Positions 27,280 to 35,804 of a stretch of DNA of 64,000 nt are shown here, one piece after another (the stretch's first letter is position 1; the number at the start of each line of letters is the position of its first letter). Position numbers and translations under genes: made by a program. Source of the DNA: Caldalkalibacillus salinus (GTDB taxonomy: Bacteria; Bacillota; Bacilli; Caldalkalibacillales; JCM-10596); the NCBI RefSeq assembly GCF_016745835.1, contig NZ_JAERVL010000004.1:1-64000 (forward strand). Direction: 5' to 3'. The notes below the pieces were generated by a model. That model made no database searches, was not told where the DNA came from, and saw nothing but the letters and a program-made list of their open reading frames with translations.

Positions 27280-27755
27280 GGGAAACCATTAGAGTTTGGA
27301 TCATTGTAACCTTCTCTATCCTTGTGTGGGTGTTACAGTTTAATCTCATTACAGATATTAAGGCGAGCCGCTACTTAAAAGAAGAAGTAGAGATTGCCCT
27401 TCATGATGCTGGACTTCAATTAGATGAGTACGCATTAGCGCAAGGGGATGTTATTTATCACCAACAGCGGGCTTATGACGCGTTCGTCAATAGTCTTGAA
27501 AAAAATACAAAACTGAATTACCTAGAGCCAAGTGCTCTATCATTTTATGAGGATTCTTTTGAGGTCGTCGTCTTCGACATACTAGATGAAAGCAATACGA
27601 GATTTCCTGTTGAATATGAACATCCAGATTATTTTCTATCCCGAATCTATGAAGGTCCCACCATTATTGCCGTTGTAGAAACTTATGGGCCGCGGTATTT
27701 CAACGGTGTGAAACAGAAAATTAGAAGAGGAGCTTCTTACACGTATTATCACTAA
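27276..27755 (+). CDS. Pseudopilin-like protein (159 aa, set C)
   Basis: One N-terminal helix (about 5-25) followed by a soluble domain (DIKASRYLKEEVEIALHDAG onwards). ATG 27276 overlaps the previous stop as ATGA with GGAGTGGGGG 5 bases upstream, so it is translationally coupled. It ends the long run of same-strand pilus genes and is followed by a strong terminator. No named family recognised; a minor-pilin role is inferred from position and layout. Confidence 0.65.
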   Translation: MRETIRVWIIVTFSILVWVLQFNLITDIKASRYLKEEVEIALHDAGLQLDEYALAQGDVIYHQQRAYDAFVNSLEKNTKLNYLEPSALSFYEDSFEVVVFDILDESNTRFPVEYEHPDYFLSRIYEGPTIIAVVETYGPRYFNGVKQKIRRGASYTYYH

Positions 27756-27855
27756 ATTTAAGAGGTTCTATGATGAAGAGACAGCCACTCATCCAATAGA
27801 TTAACCGATATAGACTTTGACTAATACGAACACGATGTGCCCCCCTTAACGAAAT

Positions 27856-27883
27856 AAAAAAGGAGGGGTGCCCCTCCTTTTTT
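27856..27883. terminator. Bidirectional terminator ending the Tad cluster
   Basis: A perfect 13-bp inverted repeat (27856-27868 with 27871-27883), A-rich on the left and T-rich on the right, separates the plus-strand pilus cluster from the minus-strand gene at 27917 and can serve both. Confidence 0.88.
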
Positions 27884-27916
27884 GAGTATCAATTGGTTGT
27901 CTCTTAAGTATAGTTA

Positions 27917-29020
27917 TTATGATTCATTAGAAATTTTGTCTCTAAACGGATTTCCTTTACTCGTTTTCTCACCTTGATTTTGACTTTGGTTTTCTTTTTT
28001 GTACGAGTTATTTTTTAGGTACTGATCAATTTCGGATTGTGTGTTATTTTTAGGTTTCTGCTGGTTACTGCTGTCCTGTTTAGTATACATGCTCTTCTGA
28101 TAGTAATCGGGGATATCCTTCTTTTTCTCTTGGGATGGTTCTTGTTGTGATGCTTGATCTGAACTTTTTGCCCCACTATTATTTTTCATGAAGTTCTTAC
28201 GGAAATCGTTGTTGCTTTTCTTGTTTGTGTCTTCGGCTTGCTGAGGTGTTTTTTCAGCACCTTCAGCTTCTTTTTTCTCATTATGCGTTGATGCGACGTT
28301 TTTATTTGTAGACTCATCACTGACATCGTCTTTTTTCACATCATCATTTTTTTTGAGAAAGCTTTTACGGAAGTCATTATTACTTTTGTTTGGAACTTCT
28401 TGAGCTTCCTCTTCACTCGCTTTTGCTTCTTTTTCCGTATGCTCATCTTTTGTGGGTGCAGCTTCTTTGGATTGTTCTTCTTTAACTAGTTTTTCGGCTT
28501 TAGGATTTTTTTTCAAGAAATCATCGCTGAATTTGTTTTTTGAGCTTTTAGTGTCTTTAGTATCCTCTTCATCGAAGACAGGCACCTTTTTGACAACGGT
28601 ACCTTCTGTAAATTCGTCAATGGTGAGTAACCCTCTGTTGTCAATGAAATGATACTTTGTGTCAACGTTTTTCACGTGTTGTAAAGCTTTATGTATAGAA
28701 GAATCATAATCATAATTTACAATAATCATTCTTGTATCTTCTTCAAACTCAGACTGATAGAAGGCAGATTTCCAAACAATATCTCGGTCTTCCTTGCTTA
28801 CATGAAGTTTAATTAAGGTGAGGGTCCCCTCACTATCTCTTGCGACTAAATCAATGATATCGGAATCGACTTCTTTGTGTCTCTCTTCAACCTCCAATCC
28901 CTCTTCAATGAAGTCGGGACATTCTATAATGAATTCTTCTAAAAGTCTTTTACTTTCAAAAATATATTTAGACAAAAACTTGAGGTGACTCTGATTATCT
29001 CCTATTGTACGCATGCTCAT
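27917..29020 (-). CDS. Repeat-rich Lys/Asn-rich protein with nuclease-like N-terminus
   Basis: A 367-aa cytoplasmic protein. Residues 1-145 look like a restriction-endonuclease-type fold (VDSDIIDLVARDSEGTLTLI), but the position of the catalytic Glu-x-Lys reads IKL, so it is probably inactive. Residues 150-367 are low-complexity, rich in Lys, Asn, Glu and Ser, with near-repeats KSNNDFRKSFLKKN (212-225), KSNNDFRKNFMKNN (268-281) and KFSDDFLKKN (163-172). ATG 29020 has AAAGG 6 bases upstream. I recognise no family name; function unknown. Confidence 0.7.
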   Translation of the reverse strand: MSMRTIGDNQSHLKFLSKYIFESKRLLEEFIIECPDFIEEGLEVEERHKEVDSDIIDLVARDSEGTLTLIKLHVSKEDRDIVWKSAFYQSEFEEDTRMIIVNYDYDSSIHKALQHVKNVDTKYHFIDNRGLLTIDEFTEGTVVKKVPVFDEEDTKDTKSSKNKFSDDFLKKNPKAEKLVKEEQSKEAAPTKDEHTEKEAKASEEEAQEVPNKSNNDFRKSFLKKNDDVKKDDVSDESTNKNVASTHNEKKEAEGAEKTPQQAEDTNKKSNNDFRKNFMKNNSGAKSSDQASQQEPSQEKKKDIPDYYQKSMYTKQDSSNQQKPKNNTQSEIDQYLKNNSYKKENQSQNQGEKTSKGNPFRDKISNES

Positions 29021-29413
29021 TCACAACCTTTTTCAAAAATTTTAAAAATAGAAGAACGCTTCGAGGACAGAAGAAATGGACAAGTTTGAATGTCCACAGA
29101 AGGTTACAATGTTCTACTCTTTTCTATGTATTTCAACAAATTTTTCAGATTTCCTTTCTTCTTGTCAAAAATTTTTAACCAAGTATTATTAAGTATTTAT
29201 GAAGGGAAAATGACAGTTTCGTATGTGATTATGTTAAGCACATATCAGATATAAATCAGATTGTAAGTACAAATCAATAAATGATTCGCACAACTCGACA
29301 TCATTTACGGGGGGCGTCCTTAAATATATATAAAACTTCGTCTGTAAATTCAAACGAACCTAGCCTTTCGCTTATTTTAACGCCCTCTTAGAGTCAGTCA
29401 GGTTTGTCATAGT
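29021..29413. other. Intergenic region without a gene
   Basis: AT-rich stretch between two minus-strand genes. No frame with a good ribosome binding site is visible. It contains the outer pair GGGCGT (about 29314-29319) and ACGCCC (about 29380-29385), enclosing TTCGT and ACGAA, which could form a weak structure. It presumably holds the promoter of the gene at 27917. Confidence 0.4.
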
Positions 29414-29449
29414 AAAAAAGGCAGCTGCCCCAAAGATAGGTCAGCTGCC
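29414..29449 (-). terminator. Terminator of pepF
   Basis: GGCAGCTG (29420-29427) pairs with CAGCTGCC (29442-29449). On the minus strand the stem is followed by CTTTTTT, as expected for a terminator of the minus-strand peptidase gene. Confidence 0.8.
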
Positions 29450-29467
29450 ACACGTGTTATTTTAATT

Positions 29468-31279
29468 TTAGTGATCGATGGTAAAACTTTTTTCCAATTC
29501 ATCCACTAGTGTGCCAACATAAGCAACGGCTTCGTGAATCGGCTCAGGTTGAGACATGTCAACTCCAGCATATTTCATCAGTTCTAACGGCTTCATCGTT
29601 CCTCCTGCTTTAAGTACTTCTAACCAGCGATCAATTGCCGGTTGACCCTCACGTTGAAATAATTGTGCGACAGCAGTTGAAGCGGTTAAACCTGCTGAAT
29701 AAGTATATGGATATAAACCCATGTAGTAATGTGGTTGACGCATCCAAGTCAGACTTGCGCCTTCGTCAATGTCAACCGTGTCGCCCCAAAAATTCTGAAG
29801 TAAATCCCGCTTCTGTTCTGATAGGGTGGATGCCGTTATGGGCTGTCCTTCCTCTGCCAATTGATAGACTCTACGTTGTAGCTCGCCTTCGAGTAAATGA
29901 GTCACAAAATTATGGTAGTACGTGCCTAAAAATTGAAGAATGACCCATCTTTTCATTCTAGCATCGTCCGTTTGAGAGAGGATATGCTGACCTAACAACA
30001 ACTCATTCATTGTAGATGGGGCTTCGACAAAGTATCTGGAAGGTCGGGTATTTCCATAACTTTGATGCTGTCCTGCGAGATAGAAGTGTCCCGCATGTCC
30101 TAACTCATGTGCTAGGGTGAAGACGCCTCTCATCGTATCTGTCCATGTGACCAAGATGTAGGGGTGCACGCCGTAAGGACTAGAACAGAAGGCACCAGTA
30201 GATTTCCCTACATTATCTGCAAGGTCAACCCAACGCTCTTTGAGACCACGTTCCATAATATCGGTGTATTCAGTTCCCATGACCTGTAAGGCCTCTAAAA
30301 TGGTTGCACTCGCTTCCTCGAAAGTGGTGCTAGGGTTGTATTCAGGGTCTAACGGTGCCTTTAAATCGACGAATGTCATTTTGTCTAAACCTAATACCCT
30401 TTGCTTTAATTTAGCGAGTCTACGCATATGGGGAGCAAGCTCTCGTTGTATAATATCTAACTGGTTGTGGTACATTTCCTTACTCACCTGTTGGGGTTGA
30501 AGGAGCATATCTGTGACGGACTCATACCCTCGTAATTTAGCGATATTCACTTGTTTTTTAACTTCTGTGGCGTAAGTAGCCGCGATGGTATGTTTGTACT
30601 GTTGTAACGTATGTACAAAGGAAGCATAAGCATTTCTACGCAACTCAGTGTCAGGAGAGAATTCATATTTGTCTTCAAACAGCGCAAAAGACATCGGTTG
30701 TGATTGCCCACTGGCGTCTCGAATATCATTAAATTGCATATCGGACAGCTTCGCTCTTTGATAAATCATATACGGAGCGTTATGGATTTCACTTAATGAT
30801 GCCAGGACTTCTTCCGTTTCAGCTGACAGGCGATAGGGCTTTTCTTCTAACATGTCGTTTAGACTTTTTGAGTAAACGTCTAAGCCGTCTTCTTCTGCAA
30901 TGTACTGTCTTAACGTTTCCTCAGGCATCTCAAGTATCTCTGTACGTATAAATGCGAGTGAGGCGCTTACTGTAGATACGAGCGCTGCCACCCGAGAAGC
31001 GTTGGCCTGATTGGTAGGGTTCGTACCATCCTCAGATGAACGCAAGTTGGCATAAGTGGCCACACGCATTAGGCGTATGCTGAGCTTTTCCTCCGCCTCG
31101 AGACAATTGAGTAAGGTTTTAGGGTCCTCAGCTAGTCTCCCTTGATATTGTGTGACCATAGGTAAATCTTGTGAAATTTGATTGATTTCACCCTCCCATT
31201 CATGTTCGGTTTCAAATAAATCCTGCAGATTCCAAGTCATAGATTCAGGGACTTGATCACGCAATAACCGTTTTTCCAT
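29468..31279 (-). CDS. pepF: Oligoendopeptidase F (M3 family)
   Basis: A 603-aa zinc metallopeptidase that degrades peptides of roughly 7-17 residues in the cytosol. The zinc motif HELGH lies at 391-395 with the third ligand E419 in FVEAPSTMNE, and the N-terminal oligopeptidase F domain starts with RDQVPESMTWNLQDLF. Length is typical. AGGAGA lies 7-8 bases before the start. It is a single-gene unit with its own terminator. Confidence 0.95.
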   Translation of the reverse strand: MEKRLLRDQVPESMTWNLQDLFETEHEWEGEINQISQDLPMVTQYQGRLAEDPKTLLNCLEAEEKLSIRLMRVATYANLRSSEDGTNPTNQANASRVAALVSTVSASLAFIRTEILEMPEETLRQYIAEEDGLDVYSKSLNDMLEEKPYRLSAETEEVLASLSEIHNAPYMIYQRAKLSDMQFNDIRDASGQSQPMSFALFEDKYEFSPDTELRRNAYASFVHTLQQYKHTIAATYATEVKKQVNIAKLRGYESVTDMLLQPQQVSKEMYHNQLDIIQRELAPHMRRLAKLKQRVLGLDKMTFVDLKAPLDPEYNPSTTFEEASATILEALQVMGTEYTDIMERGLKERWVDLADNVGKSTGAFCSSPYGVHPYILVTWTDTMRGVFTLAHELGHAGHFYLAGQHQSYGNTRPSRYFVEAPSTMNELLLGQHILSQTDDARMKRWVILQFLGTYYHNFVTHLLEGELQRRVYQLAEEGQPITASTLSEQKRDLLQNFWGDTVDIDEGASLTWMRQPHYYMGLYPYTYSAGLTASTAVAQLFQREGQPAIDRWLEVLKAGGTMKPLELMKYAGVDMSQPEPIHEAVAYVGTLVDELEKSFTIDH

Positions 31280-31630
31280 ACAAACATCTCCTATCTTTAG
31301 TTAATGGGTGCACATTCTTTTGTTAAGAAAGCCAAATATTTCGTAAGGCTAATAATATATTTATTATAAATGGTGTCGCCATTTTCGAATAGTGTTTATT
31401 TTTAAAAAAATCCAAAAATGCACGGCTCATTTACATGATCTGACAAAAACCTGATAGGTGCTCTTTTGGGATATTTTTAGTATGATAACATTAGAGTGAT
31501 GTAAAAATATAAAAGGTTGTAAAAGGGTATGTGTTGAAGATTCAATTAAAAAATAGAACAATACAACGATAAGGGATTGTCATTTGAATATATAACGTTG
31601 ATACATATAGTAAATACAGGAGGGACAGCA
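31280..31630. other. Divergent promoter region
   Basis: About 350 AT-rich bases between the start of pepF (minus) and a small zinc-ribbon gene (plus). It should hold promoters in both directions. No long frame and no strong hairpin is visible. Confidence 0.5.
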
Positions 31631-31849
31631 TTGAGTCATACAGAAGATCGATGTCTAGAATGTGGACAAGTTCTAGAAGAAAAAACTTATGCCCTATATC
31701 GTCAACAAACACCAAAAGGTAAGCATACAAAGGGTACAGACAAAGACGACGCCATTATTGGTTTTTTGTGTAGGATGTGTAGCAAGAAAAGAAAAGTTAA
31801 GCCGATAAAGAGTAGAAACGAGTTACATAAACTGAAGGAACTTTTTTAA
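31631..31849 (+). CDS. Small zinc-ribbon protein (72 aa)
   Basis: Two CxxC pairs, CLECG at about 8-12 and CRMC at about 48-51, form a likely zinc ribbon; the C-terminal third is Lys-rich. The start is TTG 31631 with GGAGGG 6 bases upstream; the longer frame back to 31577 has no ribosome binding site. No family name recognised. Size and charge suggest a nucleic-acid or protein-binding adaptor, which is only an inference. Confidence 0.7.
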   Translation: MSHTEDRCLECGQVLEEKTYALYRQQTPKGKHTKGTDKDDAIIGFLCRMCSKKRKVKPIKSRNELHKLKELF

Positions 31850-31947
31850 ACACAATCGAAGATTCAAAACAACATGAAAGTTAGCAAATATATTTACCAG
31901 GTTTAGTCATCTCAGAACATTGAGGAATAAGGTGAGTGGGGGAGAAA

Positions 31948-33219
31948 ATGAAGTTTGCAGGCGAGGTTTATAAATGTAAGCTCATTGTACTATTGTCTAT
32001 ACTATTACTTTTCTCAAGCGTGCCTAACCATCAAGCATACGCCCAAATAGCTTTAAATAGTAAATACGCGGTGGGTATAGATGCTCAATCGGGTGAAGTG
32101 CTGTTTGAGAAAAATGCATTTGAGACTGCTTATCCAGCTAGCATGACAAAAGTGCTCACAGCGATGTTGCTAATGGAGCATGTGGAGGAAGGGGAAGAAA
32201 TCACCTTTTCAGCGAATGCTGTTAATCAAGTACGCAGTCGCTCACCCCTATACTTCTATGAGGGAGAAACGATTAAAAGAGACGATGCTTTGATGGCATT
32301 AATTGTGGTTAGCGCGAATGATGTGGCTACGGCGATTGCTGAACACATTGCAGGTACTGAAGCGTTATTTGGGGACATGATGACGCAAAAAGCCCATGAG
32401 TTAGGGGCCACTCAGTCTCAATTTAAAACGCCAAATGGGCTTCATCACCCCGAACATTACACAACAGCGTATGATATGGCACTGATTACGAGAGAGGCAA
32501 TTAAGAACGACCGTATTTTAGAAGCATTAGGAACTAAGAGTGTAAAAGTGTCAACATCCAGACAATCGATGGTCATTACCAATCCCAGTCGTATACATGA
32601 TGATCCGGACAGCTTAGGCGGTAAGACCGGATTCACCACTCCAGCAGGAAATACACTGGTGAAGATAGATGAGCGAGATGGAAAAACAGTCATTAATGTC
32701 ATCATGAAGTCGAATATCGCTTATATATACGATGAAATTAAAAGTATTTCTCAATTTAGTATGAGCCAGCTTGAAAAGGTTCCCGTCATTGATGAAAATA
32801 AGTGGACCAAAACAATGATGTTGCATGACAAGCCTGTGTTGGTTGGACCAAAACGCTCAGTCTATCTCAATAGAAAAATTAATACCAACCCTTATACACT
32901 TCATTTTAAACAGACGGAAAGTTTTACATTAAACGAGTTAATATTAAACGGTCTTCAAAAAGGGCAAAAAGTAGGTGAACTCACCATTATGAGGGGGGAG
33001 GATGCAGTTGAGACTGTAGATGTCATGACGCTCCACCACTCTATATACGAGGAAAAAGAGGAAGAACAATCATACGTTTATGTTTGGTTTATGCTCGCTC
33101 TGACTCTATTTGGGACTCCATTTACTTATTTCGGTTCCGTTCAATTAAGAAAAAGGCACCGACTGATGAAAAGAAAGAAAAAGATCAAACAGCCCATCTA
33201 TGAAATGAATAAATACTAA
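31948..33219 (+). CDS. D-alanyl-D-alanine carboxypeptidase (DacF/PBP5 type)
   Basis: Cell-wall carboxypeptidase, 423 aa, removing terminal D-Ala from stem peptides. It has a signal peptide ending near AYAQ (about 30-33), the S65-M-T-K68 active site, the S122-A-N124 motif and K226-T-G. A C-terminal membrane segment (about 378-400) anchors it, and a basic tail follows. ATG 31948 with GGGGGAG upstream is chosen; GTG 31936 is possible. Family members include vegetative DacA and sporulation DacB and DacF, and the sequence does not settle which role applies. Confidence 0.9.
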   Translation: MKFAGEVYKCKLIVLLSILLLFSSVPNHQAYAQIALNSKYAVGIDAQSGEVLFEKNAFETAYPASMTKVLTAMLLMEHVEEGEEITFSANAVNQVRSRSPLYFYEGETIKRDDALMALIVVSANDVATAIAEHIAGTEALFGDMMTQKAHELGATQSQFKTPNGLHHPEHYTTAYDMALITREAIKNDRILEALGTKSVKVSTSRQSMVITNPSRIHDDPDSLGGKTGFTTPAGNTLVKIDERDGKTVINVIMKSNIAYIYDEIKSISQFSMSQLEKVPVIDENKWTKTMMLHDKPVLVGPKRSVYLNRKINTNPYTLHFKQTESFTLNELILNGLQKGQKVGELTIMRGEDAVETVDVMTLHHSIYEEKEEEQSYVYVWFMLALTLFGTPFTYFGSVQLRKRHRLMKRKKKIKQPIYEMNKY

Positions 33220-33258
33220 GGTTAACAACAAACATGTGATAGGAACGGGGCGTGTAAC

Positions 33259-34167
33259 ATGGTTAACATTGAAGTAATACGCTCAATAAAATGGATCAAT
33301 TGTAACTCCTATATTGCATCTATGCTACAGTGGTTGACTGAGGATAACCTTATTCCTGTTGTTCCTGGACAGGAAGCAACCGTCATCGGAATCGGTTATG
33401 AAGTTCCTCAGTTTGTCTTAAAAATATGGGACAAAGAAGTCACAACGGACGCTAAGCGTCAATATGAACAGCATCACATATTATTAAATTCAGGCTTGAA
33501 CGTACCGGAAGTATTAGGGTGGGGCGTGAATCAACTCGGGCATGAAGTATTAGCGATGACCTATCATGGGCGTCCCATTGTCCAACGACCTTGGGAACAT
33601 ACCGAAGCATTCGCTCATGCTTTGGTAAAACTCCACCAGTTATCCGGTCATCCCTGTGCGCTTTTCAAAACCAAATATGATCCACACAATCAAGGCCAAG
33701 AGTCTTATTATTCTTATACATCTTTAGTCCATCATTTTTTCCCTTTCATTGAACAGCATCCCGACATCAACAGCCTGGTTGCGGCCATTACAAAAGAACT
33801 TCCCCCTCCCATTTTAACAATGACTCATGGAGACTACACATTAGAAAATTTTCTCTATCAACATCAACGGTATACCATTATTGACTGGACAAGTGCACAA
33901 CTTCAAGATTTTCGTTACGATTTTGCTTGGGCTAGCTTTTTACTGTACTTATATCACGGAAAACAAATATACGAACGTTTTAAGGATATTTACTTACAAC
34001 ATCACTATATCGATACCGTCACTCTTAGCCGCTTTGAAATGTTAGCAGCCCTTCGTTGGCTGTTGTTAGATCGCTTGATATCTTTCCCTGAAAAAGATAA
34101 AATCCAGTATGTTTGGGCATTCATCTTTCAGAAGGCCAATCATTCCAAAGACCTACTAAAGAGGTGA
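33259..34167 (+). CDS. APH/choline-kinase-like phosphotransferase
   Basis: A 302-aa protein of the aminoglycoside phosphotransferase (PF01636) superfamily. The catalytic loop is TMTHGDYTLENF with HGD at 190-192, and the metal-binding Asp is D209 in IIDWTSA. The substrate is unknown; members phosphorylate sugars, choline, homoserine-like compounds or drugs. No resistance context is visible. AACGGGG precedes ATG 33259. Confidence 0.82.
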   Translation: MVNIEVIRSIKWINCNSYIASMLQWLTEDNLIPVVPGQEATVIGIGYEVPQFVLKIWDKEVTTDAKRQYEQHHILLNSGLNVPEVLGWGVNQLGHEVLAMTYHGRPIVQRPWEHTEAFAHALVKLHQLSGHPCALFKTKYDPHNQGQESYYSYTSLVHHFFPFIEQHPDINSLVAAITKELPPPILTMTHGDYTLENFLYQHQRYTIIDWTSAQLQDFRYDFAWASFLLYLYHGKQIYERFKDIYLQHHYIDTVTLSRFEMLAALRWLLLDRLISFPEKDKIQYVWAFIFQKANHSKDLLKR

Positions 34168-34334
34168 GATACTTAGAAATCCTAGGTTTTTTACACCAAT
34201 AAAATTTAGAATTTTTTATCAAAATAGGACTAAAGGTATAGTTGCTTGACATATACAACCTTTTGTTAAGGTAAGTTTAAACAAACAGAGACTATGTAAT
34301 CAAAAATGAATCACAGAAGGGAATTCTTCGTGCG

Positions 34335-34397
34335 ATGTCGAAATTAGGAAAGCCAAAAGAAAATAATGGGCATAAGAGTAATAAAGAAGAACTATAG
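34335..34397 (+). CDS. Possible 20-aa peptide, cut by the repeat
   Basis: ATG 34335 opens MSKLGKPKENNG, Lys/Asn-rich, ending at a TAG created at the junction of the 21-bp duplication. AAGGGA lies about 12 bases upstream, a poor distance. If one repeat copy were absent the frame would run on for about 22 more codons. It may be non-coding. Confidence 0.25.
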   Translation: MSKLGKPKENNGHKSNKEEL

Positions 34398-34416
34398 AGT
34401 AATAAAGAAGGACTAT
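34375..34416. repeat. 21-bp tandem direct repeat
   Basis: Two adjacent copies of AGAGTAATAAAGAAGRACTAT at 34375-34395 and 34396-34416 differ at one base. The near identity suggests a recent duplication. Confidence 0.9.
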
Positions 34417-34589
34417 TTTATCACGAGATAAGAAAATCTTTGCCTATATCAATAGTCCTATAAACGTTTACGGCGAGGAGAACACCTAGTAAAATAGAAA
34501 AGATGTAACATAGCCATGCAACTTAATAAAAATGCAGGTTATCCTATTTAGGTCCTAATCATAATATTGATGTATCATAGGAGGTATAT

Positions 34590-35060
34590 ATGGACAGGGT
34601 ATCACTTAGACGCGCGACAGAAGAAGACTTTGATTTCATATGCCAAATACATAAATCGAACTTTTACAGCCTACTTGAAGCTCAGGTCGGTTGGGATGAT
34701 GAGCTAGAACGTGAGCAGTTGAGCTATATATTTCGTCCAGGAAATGATCTCATAGTGGTGTGGCGTGGAAATGATGTTGGTTATTTGTCCTATGAAGTTG
34801 AGAACGATGTCTTACATATTAAACAACTAGAACTTCATCCGGACTATCATCGACAAGGCATAGGATCTCAGGTCATTGTTGGCATGAGGTTTAGCCATGG
34901 ACTGCCGATGACGTTAGCCGTCGCTAAGAATAACCTAGCAGCCATTTCTTTCTTTGAGCAAGTTGGTTTTGCTTCTGAGTCAGAACGTACCATTACGAAG
35001 CAGGGGAAAGAAAGGACTGCGGCGATTTCCCACTTGGTCATGAATATAGCGCAGGTTTAG
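34590..35060 (+). CDS. GNAT-family N-acetyltransferase
   Basis: A 156-aa GNAT protein. The acetyl-CoA binding motif A is seen as LELHPDYHRQGIGSQVI, with a following LAVAKNNLAAISFFEQVGF typical of the C-terminal half. AGGAGGT lies 5 bases before ATG 34590. The substrate cannot be told from sequence. Confidence 0.9.
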   Translation: MDRVSLRRATEEDFDFICQIHKSNFYSLLEAQVGWDDELEREQLSYIFRPGNDLIVVWRGNDVGYLSYEVENDVLHIKQLELHPDYHRQGIGSQVIVGMRFSHGLPMTLAVAKNNLAAISFFEQVGFASESERTITKQGKERTAAISHLVMNIAQV

Positions 35061-35146
35061 ACGATTTGCTACTTGAGTTGTGGACAAGGAGAAAAGTCCT
35101 CGATCAACCATGAAGTCCAAGTCCTATCTTTATAAGGGGGACCAAC

Positions 35147-35746
35147 ATGAGAATTCTTGAGACAGCACGTTTGTCTTTAAGAGAGATGACAGAGGAAGAC
35201 ATCCCATACTTATTACAGATTTTTACCGATCCACAAGCGATGGCCTATTATTCATCAACCAAAAATGAAGCTGAGGCCCGCACTTGGGTAAGGTGGGTTC
35301 GATCATGTTACGAGAAAAGCGGGATAGGATTGTGGATTGTCGAAGAGACAGAATCGTCACGTTTTATCGGACAAGTGGGGTTAATGCCTCAAGTTATTGC
35401 GGGTCGAGATGAGGTTGAAATAGGCTACTCATTGGTAAGACATGAATGGAATAAAGGGTATGCCACAGAAGCGGCTATTGGTTGTCGAGATTATGGATTT
35501 CATCACCTGGGCTTAACACGACTCATCTCCATTATTGACCCTCGACATACAAAAAGTAGAAATGTCGCTCTTAAGGTTGGTATGGAATGGGAGAAGCAAA
35601 TCATCAAATGGGAGAAAAATGTGGACATCTATGCCATCTCAGTATCTAGACAACATGATATTGAACGTTATGGTCCCTTTTGGAAGGAAGATGGTGCTCA
35701 AGATATTTTGCAGCTCAAACGCGCACATAAAAATAAGTCTTGGTGA
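35147..35746 (+). CDS. GNAT-family N-acetyltransferase, RimJ/RimL-like
   Basis: A 199-aa protein of the RimJ/RimL-type acetyltransferase subgroup: starts ILETARLSLREMTEEDIPYL, has GYSLVRHEWNKGYATEA as CoA motif, and the late NVALKVGMEWE. AAGGGGG precedes ATG 35147. It is 86 bases after another GNAT but of a different subgroup, so not a tandem duplicate. Target unknown. Confidence 0.9.
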   Translation: MRILETARLSLREMTEEDIPYLLQIFTDPQAMAYYSSTKNEAEARTWVRWVRSCYEKSGIGLWIVEETESSRFIGQVGLMPQVIAGRDEVEIGYSLVRHEWNKGYATEAAIGCRDYGFHHLGLTRLISIIDPRHTKSRNVALKVGMEWEKQIIKWEKNVDIYAISVSRQHDIERYGPFWKEDGAQDILQLKRAHKNKSW

Positions 35747-35756
35747 AAACGAGATG

Positions 35757-35787
35757 CATCCTTTCGCTGTTGAAAGGGTGTTTTATT
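35757..35787 (+). terminator. Terminator after RimJ-like gene
   Basis: CATCCTTTC (35757-35765) pairs with GAAAGGGTG (35772-35780) around GCTGTT, followed by TTTTATT. Confidence 0.7.
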
Positions 35788-35804
35788 ATGAGGAGGGATT
35801 GCTT

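Larger units (their letters stand above)
34168..34589. other. Intergenic region with a tandem duplication
   Basis: A 420-base AT-rich stretch. It holds a TTGACA at 34246-34251 beside the inverted repeat ACCTT/AAGGT (34258-34272), a 21-bp tandem repeat and a possible 20-codon frame, listed separately. No known RNA family is recognised. Confidence 0.5.

Noticed and set aside
34246-34274. Promoter at TTGACA 34246
   Set aside because: No acceptable -10 element at 16-18 bases; AGGTAA is too far from consensus, so no promoter is claimed.
35535-35804. Longer N-terminus for the MazG-like protein
   Set aside because: It overlaps the GNAT gene in another frame and crosses its terminator; the good ribosome binding site is at 35791-35797.
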